5,783 nt of DNA, from assembly GCA_031255055.1 (NCBI GenBank), contig JAIRTG010000205.1, positions 1 to 5,783 on the forward strand. Direction: 5' to 3'. The notes under the pieces are model-generated. The model worked only from the letters and a program-made list of their open reading frames with translations. It was not told the DNA's origin and ran no database searches. Origin of the DNA: Prevotellaceae bacterium (lineage in GTDB: Bacteria > Bacteroidota > Bacteroidia > Bacteroidales > Paludibacteraceae). How positions within the stretch are numbered: the first letter of the stretch is position 1; each line of letters starts with the position of its first letter. Made by a program: the position numbers and the translations under genes. Below are positions 1 to 4,554 of this stretch, piece after piece.

Positions 1-30
1 AATCACTAAACACTAATCACTATAAACACT
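1..30. repeat. Short A/T-rich tandem repeat
   Basis: AATCACTA occurs at 1-8 and 15-22, and AAACACT at 8-14 and 24-30. The stretch is thus two imperfect copies of a 14-16 bp unit. It runs to the window edge and may continue upstream. It adjoins the GC-rich structured block. Confidence 0.65.
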
Positions 31-37
31 GTCTTAC

Positions 38-63
38 GGGGCGTTGCGGGGCAGCGCCCCGCA
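38..63. other. Two mutually exclusive GC hairpins
   Basis: Bases 45-52 pair perfectly with 56-63 (8 bp, loop AGC). Alternatively bases 38-47 pair with 51-60 (10 bp including one G-T wobble at 44/54, loop GGG). The two structures share most of their bases and cannot form together on one strand. Confidence 0.6.
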
Positions 64-101
64 GAGGGGGTAGCGGAAGACCGCCGCAGGCGGGCTGAAG
101 C

Positions 102-121
102 GAGGGGGAGACTTCCCCCTC
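102..121 (+). terminator. GC hairpin, possible weak terminator
   Basis: GAGGGGGA (102-109) pairs perfectly with TCCCCCTC (114-121) around the loop GACT. On the plus strand it is followed by CTAATTATTTC and a pyrimidine-rich stretch, so it could stop rightward transcripts entering from beyond the left edge. On the minus strand no T-run follows, so it would be a poor intrinsic terminator for the HTCS gene. Confidence 0.35.
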
Positions 122-123
122 CT

Positions 124-192
124 AATTATTTCTTCTCTTTCTCTTTCCTACTCGGATGACCGAATGACTGATGCCGAATCCGATTGTTCTTT
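124..192. other. Pyrimidine-rich spacer 3' of the HTCS gene
   Basis: The plus strand is C/T-rich from about 115 to 152. TCGGAT (152-157) and ATCCGA (178-183) are complementary but separated by a 20-nt loop with no following T-run on the minus strand. No convincing terminator or gene is seen here. Confidence 0.4.
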
Positions 193-3100
193 TTATTCGA
201 CGATTTTTAGTTTCTCTTCCCTGTATTTTTTGGGCGTCGTGTTGAATTTTTGGGCGAAAACTTTGAAAAAATTACCCCGATTGGCGAAACCTGCTTTGTA
301 GATGATCTCGTCGACCGATAGCTTGGTGGTGACCAGTAGCCGCTCCGCTAAATCTAAACGATAGTCGCGAATGACGTCGGCGGGTAGCTTGTCTGTTACA
401 CGCTTGAGCTGACGGTAGAATTGACGGGTGCTCATGTTGAACAGGGAACTTAATTTTTCGACGGTTAATTCGGGATCGGTTATGTTGGTTTCTATCGTGT
501 GCAGAAATTGTTCGAGAAATGTTTTGTCTTCTTGATGTATCGGCTTGCCTTCGTTCATCGAAAAGGCACTCAGCGCTGAGGAATAATAGGTACGAAGGTC
601 TTCTTTGCGCTGTATTAGTCGTTCGACAACTGTCTCGAGATAAGCTACGTTGAAGGGCTTGGTGATGTAGGTCTCGGCGCCGGAGTTGATGCCTTTTACT
701 TGTTCTTCTGATTCGTTTTTGGCGGAAAGAAGGATGAGGGGGATGTGGCTGAAATATTTGTCGGACTTGATGCGGCGGGTGAGGGTGATGCCGTCGATGT
801 CGGGCATCATGATGTCGGAAATTATTAAATCCGGCATGTACTGTTTGAGTGATTCGGCTACTTCTTTGGAGTCGCTCAGGGGTATTACATTGTATTTTTC
901 GATGAATATCTCGGTGATGAACCATAGCATGGAGGGATCGTCGTCGATGATCATGATGGTTTTTTTGTTTTTATCGAAGGGGGGCAGCATGATGTCTTCC
1001 GCTTCGGAAAAAAGGTCGGGAAGTACGGACGATGGCGTAACTCCGAAGTCCGATTGGTGCGTTTCGGAAATGTCTTCGACGTTGAGAATGGATAGGATGA
1101 CTGTAAATATGGTTGATTCTCCGGGCTCGCTGCTGACGGTGATCTCGCCGTTTAACAGTCGGACCATGCTGTTGCAGATGGCCAGACCGAGACCGCTTCG
1201 TGGTGATATTCTGCTGTTGCTGTTTGAGTCGTGATTGTCTAATATGGTGTAACGATCGAATATCTTGTCGATGTTTTCTTTCTTGATGCCCTGACCGGTG
1301 TTGGATACTTCAATGTGAAGTTTTTCGCTTTTTAGGTGCAGGTCTATACTGATGCGTCCTGCTTCGGGCGTGTATTTGAAGGCGTTGGAGAGTAGATTGG
1401 TGACTATTATTTGTAGACATCCGGCGTCGGAAAACCAGCTGATGTCGTTGTCTATGCCGACCCGGTAGTCGATGTGCTTCGATTCGGCCAATTCTGCGAA
1501 TGAGTCGGCTATGGTTGCTATGATCTCTGAGACTGGTAGTTTTTTTATGTCCGGTTTTTTGTTGTCTGTCTCTAGTCGGCGAAATTCTATTAATTCCAGA
1601 ATCAAACTGTTGAGCCTTTCTGCGTTGTGTTTGATTAGTCCGGCGTATTTTTTTGTCTGAGGATTCGTCTCGGCGGCAAGAATCTTTTCGCAGGGGCCGT
1701 ATATCAATGTCAGCGGCGTGCATAGTTCATGTGTTATGTTGGTGAAGAAACGCAGTTTGGCTTCATAGATTTCTTCTTTTTGTTGTCGGGTTAGCTTTTC
1801 GATGAGATTGTCTTTTTTCATCTTGTACCATTTGATGCTGAAGTAGATAATGAATAGAATGACTATCAGAATGAGTAGGGTGTAAATGGCGTAGGCCCAT
1901 CCTGTTTGATACCAGGGCGGCAGGATGTGGATGGTTAACGATTGAGCATGGCTGTCTTCGCCGATGATGTTGTTCCGGTATTTGACTTGCAGGGTGTATG
2001 TTCCGGGCGAAATGTTTGTAAAGGTGACCGTGTTTGTGTGGCCGTTGTTGATCCAGCCGGTGTTTAACTCGTCGATTTGGTACATGTAGGTGTAATCATC
2101 GCCGTGCAAATAGTCGATTGCGGTGAAAGAGACGGAAAAAAAGTTCTCCCGGTAGTTTAGTTGCAATGTGTTGGTTGCTGTGTCAAGAAAATCGCGGATA
2201 TTCTGAGACTGTCCAAAAACCGATAACCCGTTGAAGGAGATGAGCGGACGATAGGTCTGCTCGGGTATTCCGCTGGCGCAGACGGTGACAAAACCGTTTA
2301 TGCCTCCAAAAAATAATACGCCGGTCGGCTCGTGTTTGAAATGGGCGCCGTCGCTAAATTCGGCAACCGGCATGTCGTGGTGCTGCCCGTAGGTCTGAAA
2401 GGTGTTTTGTGTGATGTTGAACTTGACTAACCCGTGGTTTGTGCTGATCCACAGATTGTGCTGCTGATCTTGTAAAATTCCGTGTACGGCTCGATTCGGG
2501 AAACCGCTTGTCTGGTCGAAAATCTGTTTCTGTCCGTTGTGTATCCTTGCCGGTCCGTAGCCGGTGCCGAACCAATAGGCTCCGTCGTTTTTCAGAATGG
2601 AAAAAATGTCGTTAACCGTCTGATTGCTGTGATGCTGATCGAATGTCACAATCTCTACTTCTTCGCTGAAATTGTTGATTTTATACGCTCCGTAGCCTCT
2701 GTTGCCAAACCATATAATGGAATCGCTTTCTTTATAGGCGGTGAAAAAATAGTTGGAGGATAGTTTCGCATCGTCAAAAACAAATAGTTTTTCGCGGGTC
2801 AGCACAGGGACGTTTCTGTCGCCCGAGAGGTGAACTTTTACAATGCCGTCGCCGACCGTAGCAATCCAAAGAGTGCTGTCGTTGAACTCGCAGATAGCAT
2901 GCACATAGCGAATTATTTTGCCGTTGAGAGTCAGATCGATCGACTTGATGGTTTTGTCGCGGTAGGAATAATAGTTCAACCCTTTTTCGGTTCCTATCCA
3001 TAAAATGTCTTTCCGACTTTTTTCAAAAGCATAGACCGAATTGTCTTTCAGCTGGCTGTTGTTCACAGATAGTTGCTCGGAACCGCTGCTCTGATTCCTG

Positions 3101-4239
3101 AAAATATCGTAATTGAACAGCCGGATAATTCCGTCTCCTTTTGAACCTATCCACAAGGTGTTTTCTATGTCGAGATACAAAGCTCTCACCGGGTTATTCA
3201 TGTGATAGGGCAGGCTTTCGTTCAGGGTTGTGTTTATTACATACGTATCGGCATAATACATGTAAACTCCCTGTCCGTCGGTTCCAACCCAGACGATGTC
3301 CTGAAAACGGTCTTTTATCAGGCAAAATATCCCCGACTTAATGTTGATTTCGTGAATGGTATAACGTACTTTTTGATTGGGATTGTGCTGTAGTCTGATC
3401 AATCCGCTGCTTTTGAATCCGATAAAGTAATTGTCGTCCTGCCTGATGATGGTAGAAATATCTCCGCGTTTCTGAATTTCGGTTTGCAGATCGTAAATAT
3501 AATACGTTGTCTTTGTCTCGGTATCGTACGTATAGAGTACATAACTCTCGTCAACAAAGTAAACCATGTCTTCTTCAAAAAAACACCACAAAAGTTTGTT
3601 GTCGTGCCGGAAATAATCGACAGTCTGCAAGGCGGGATGACCGGCTTCATCGAAATTGATCTTACAATTCAGCGTTTTGCCCTCTTTCATAAATACCCAG
3701 ACAACATGCCGGCCGTCGATACCCACAGTCAGTATGTCCTCGAAAACCAGACCTTTCATTTCGAGCGGCTCAAAACCGTTTGATTCGGATGAATAATAAT
3801 AAAGATGATTGTCGTCTTTGATCACGAAAATATTACCGATGTGATCTTTCAGTAACCATGTCTTACCCTTAAAGTCTTTATACGTCTGTACATGCTTGGT
3901 TTGTTTGTCCAAACGATCCAAACCGTAATTGGTTTGTACCCACAACACCTCGTCCGTTTCCTCGAGGATGCCTTCTATCAAGTTGCCCGAAAAATTGTAC
4001 TGTTGCTTCTCCTGCCTGTATTCCTGGAAATTGAGTCCGTCATAAACGTTTAAACCGTCACAGGAGCCAATCCAGAGAAGACCTTTCTGATCCTGACAAA
4101 GAGATAATATCGCGCTATTAGATAAGCCGTTCTGACTGGTAAAATGTTTCAGACTATAGGCATAAAGCGGCTGTTCGCCGGCAAGAGAAAAGTAAAATAG
4201 TGAAAATACTAACAGAGAAAAGCGTAAACCGTGTTTCAT
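193..4239 (-). CDS. Hybrid two-component system (HTCS) sensor/regulator: propeller, histidine kinase, receiver, AraC HTH
   Basis: Inner-membrane one-protein signalling system that senses a periplasmic oligosaccharide and controls nearby glycan-utilization genes. Numbering is from the ATG at 4239 (1348 aa). Residues 1-27 form a signal peptide or first membrane segment. Reg_prop blades with the pattern QDxxGxLWIGTxxGL are seen near 41-68, 91-110, 304-327, 350-374, 401-423, 445-469, 495-519, 542-566 and 583-607. A Y_Y_Y domain spans about 693-765 and a transmembrane helix about 783-803. The HisKA domain has the phospho-acceptor His837 in HELCTPL, and the HATPase has its N-box around NLLSNAFKYT (948-957), NTGQG at 980-984 and GLGLAI near 1016. 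The receiver has the acidic DDD at 1099-1101, phospho-acceptor Asp1142, Ser1172 and Lys1194. The AraC-type double HTH covers about 1240-1343. The frame stays open up to a TTG at 4266, but I prefer the ATG because it gives a normal K/H/R n-region and because the TTG lies inside a candidate -7 box. Length and domain order are normal for the family. The gene is divergent from a GH78 gene 315 bp away. The ligand is inferred, not shown. Confidence 0.96.
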   Translation of the reverse strand: MKHGLRFSLLVFSLFYFSLAGEQPLYAYSLKHFTSQNGLSNSAILSLCQDQKGLLWIGSCDGLNVYDGLNFQEYRQEKQQYNFSGNLIEGILEETDEVLWVQTNYGLDRLDKQTKHVQTYKDFKGKTWLLKDHIGNIFVIKDDNHLYYYSSESNGFEPLEMKGLVFEDILTVGIDGRHVVWVFMKEGKTLNCKINFDEAGHPALQTVDYFRHDNKLLWCFFEEDMVYFVDESYVLYTYDTETKTTYYIYDLQTEIQKRGDISTIIRQDDNYFIGFKSSGLIRLQHNPNQKVRYTIHEINIKSGIFCLIKDRFQDIVWVGTDGQGVYMYYADTYVINTTLNESLPYHMNNPVRALYLDIENTLWIGSKGDGIIRLFNYDIFRNQSSGSEQLSVNNSQLKDNSVYAFEKSRKDILWIGTEKGLNYYSYRDKTIKSIDLTLNGKIIRYVHAICEFNDSTLWIATVGDGIVKVHLSGDRNVPVLTREKLFVFDDAKLSSNYFFTAYKESDSIIWFGNRGYGAYKINNFSEEVEIVTFDQHHSNQTVNDIFSILKNDGAYWFGTGYGPARIHNGQKQIFDQTSGFPNRAVHGILQDQQHNLWISTNHGLVKFNITQNTFQTYGQHHDMPVAEFSDGAHFKHEPTGVLFFGGINGFVTVCASGIPEQTYRPLISFNGLSVFGQSQNIRDFLDTATNTLQLNYRENFFSVSFTAIDYLHGDDYTYMYQIDELNTGWINNGHTNTVTFTNISPGTYTLQVKYRNNIIGEDSHAQSLTIHILPPWYQTGWAYAIYTLLILIVILFIIYFSIKWYKMKKDNLIEKLTRQQKEEIYEAKLRFFTNITHELCTPLTLIYGPCEKILAAETNPQTKKYAGLIKHNAERLNSLILELIEFRRLETDNKKPDIKKLPVSEIIATIADSFAELAESKHIDYRVGIDNDISWFSDAGCLQIIVTNLLSNAFKYTPEAGRISIDLHLKSEKLHIEVSNTGQGIKKENIDKIFDRYTILDNHDSNSNSRISPRSGLGLAICNSMVRLLNGEITVSSEPGESTIFTVILSILNVEDISETHQSDFGVTPSSVLPDLFSEAEDIMLPPFDKNKKTIMIIDDDPSMLWFITEIFIEKYNVIPLSDSKEVAESLKQYMPDLIISDIMMPDIDGITLTRRIKSDKYFSHIPLILLSAKNESEEQVKGINSGAETYITKPFNVAYLETVVERLIQRKEDLRTYYSSALSAFSMNEGKPIHQEDKTFLEQFLHTIETNITDPELTVEKLSSLFNMSTRQFYRQLKRVTDKLPADVIRDYRLDLAERLLVTTKLSVDEIIYKAGFANRGNFFKVFAQKFNTTPKKYREEKLKIVE

Positions 4240-4263
4240 GGAATTATTTTTAAGAGTCGAAAA

Positions 4264-4271
4264 CAAATATA
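4264..4271 (-). promoter_or_regulatory. Candidate -7 element of HTCS promoter
   Basis: Read on the minus strand this is TATATTTG, a full match to the Bacteroidota primary-sigma -7 consensus TAnnTTTG. A start site a few bases downstream would leave a leader of about 20 nt before the ATG at 4239, a normal layout. No TTTG -33 box is present at the expected 19-21 nt upstream (around 4291-4295). The box overlaps the TTG at 4266, which argues against that codon being the translation start. The match is short and could be chance in A/T-rich DNA. Confidence 0.5.
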
Positions 4272-4370
4272 CTTACTTTTTTAGTTCGCCCTGTTACTTT
4301 TTCGGAAAAAAAAGTACGCTGAAGAACTATTTTACACAAGAGATGCGGGCAAAAACCATATAATACTATT

Positions 4371-4387
4371 TTGTCGCAAAATCGGAC
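4371..4387 (+). repeat. Imperfect direct repeat, copy 1
   Basis: TTGTCGCAAAATCGGAC closely matches the copy at 4509-4526, differing by one missing G and one G/A substitution. It lies upstream of the candidate GH78 -7 box. It may be a regulator site or a decayed duplication; function unknown. Confidence 0.5.
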
Positions 4388-4408
4388 AAAAAAAAGACAT
4401 TTGGAATG

Positions 4409-4416
4409 TACATTTG
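4409..4416 (+). promoter_or_regulatory. Candidate -7 element of GH78 promoter
   Basis: The sequence TACATTTG matches TAnnTTTG completely. No TTTG lies at the proper -33 spacing; the nearest are at 4370-4373 (too far) and 4400-4403 (too close). A promoter lacking -33 would fit dependence on an activator such as the HTCS. The transcript would start near 4420, giving a leader of about 130 nt that begins inside the 10-bp repeats. Confidence 0.45.
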
Positions 4417-4446
4417 TGAATATCAATGAATATCAACGAATATCAA
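4417..4446. repeat. Three tandem 10-bp direct repeats (candidate operator)
   Basis: Units TGAATATCAA (4417-4426), TGAATATCAA (4427-4436) and CGAATATCAA (4437-4446) are contiguous, with one mismatch in 30 bases; the next four bases (TAAA) break the pattern. A 10-bp period puts each unit on nearly the same DNA face. AraC-type domains use two HTH motifs in successive major grooves about one turn apart, so such repeats are a plausible binding site for the neighbouring HTCS. The array directly abuts the candidate -7 box, which would also suit a repressor or early-transcript element. Confidence 0.75.
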
Positions 4447-4508
4447 TAAAGTAAAAACAGCTATTCACACGTTCGGTACGACAGGCATCATAAAAACCGG
4501 CTTTCTTC

Positions 4509-4526
4509 TTGTCGGCAAAATCGAAC
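4509..4526 (+). repeat. Imperfect direct repeat, copy 2
   Basis: TTGTCGGCAAAATCGAAC is the partner of 4371-4387. It lies 28 bp before the GH78 start codon, so in a transcript starting near 4420 it would be in the leader RNA. Function unknown. Confidence 0.5.
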
Positions 4527-4554
4527 TCGAATGTTAACAGTCTTATTTAATCTT

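Larger units (their letters stand above)
37..123. repeat. GC-rich intergenic element with nested inverted repeats
   Basis: This block is roughly three quarters G+C by eye, against A/T-rich flanks, with sharp edges at about 37 and 123. It contains stems at 45-52/56-63, 81-85/89-93 and 102-109/114-121, plus an alternative stem 38-47/51-60. A further short one is 73-76/81-84, which competes with the second stem. No ORF is credible. It resembles dispersed, REP-like intergenic elements in form, but its copy number cannot be judged from one window. It lies 3' of the HTCS gene. Confidence 0.6.
4240..4554. promoter_or_regulatory. Divergent intergenic region between HTCS and GH78 genes
   Basis: This 315-bp A/T-rich, A-tract-rich stretch separates two divergently transcribed genes and has no credible ORF. 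It contains a candidate -7 box on each strand (4264-4271 minus, 4409-4416 plus), three 10-bp direct repeats (4417-4446), and an imperfect direct-repeat pair (4371-4387 and 4509-4526). Runs of five to eight A's recur (for example 4306-4313, 4388-4395, 4452-4456) and could bend the DNA. No tRNA, riboswitch or strong hairpin is recognisable. Confidence 0.8.

Noticed and set aside
37..123. CRISPR array or tRNA/rRNA fragment
   Set aside because: No regularly spaced identical repeats with unique spacers, and no cloverleaf or rRNA motif; the block is a set of different adjacent hairpins.
152..183. TCGGAT/ATCCGA hairpin as HTCS terminator
   Set aside because: Six pairs around a 20-nt loop, with no T-run on the minus strand, do not make a convincing intrinsic terminator.
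272..925. 217-aa minus-strand open frame
   Set aside because: It lies inside the HTCS C-terminal region in another frame; its Arg/His/Ser-rich composition is typical of a shadow frame.
686..1234. 182-aa plus-strand open frame
   Set aside because: Antisense to the conserved receiver and kinase coding sequence; Met/Ser-rich with no recognisable domain.
4240..4266. TTG at 4266 as HTCS start (9 extra residues)
   Set aside because: The ATG at 4239 gives a normal signal sequence, TTG starts are uncommon in this phylum, and the TTG is part of a candidate -7 box.
4296..4315. ACTTTTT/AAAAAGT inverted repeat upstream of the HTCS gene
   Set aside because: A 7-bp stem made nearly all of A/T pairs in A-tract-rich DNA is weak and expected by chance.
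4531..4554. In-frame ATG at 4531 as GH78 start
   Set aside because: It would put a hydrophobic MLTVLFNL stretch before the Lys/His n-region; the ATG at 4555 gives the better signal peptide. Not excluded.
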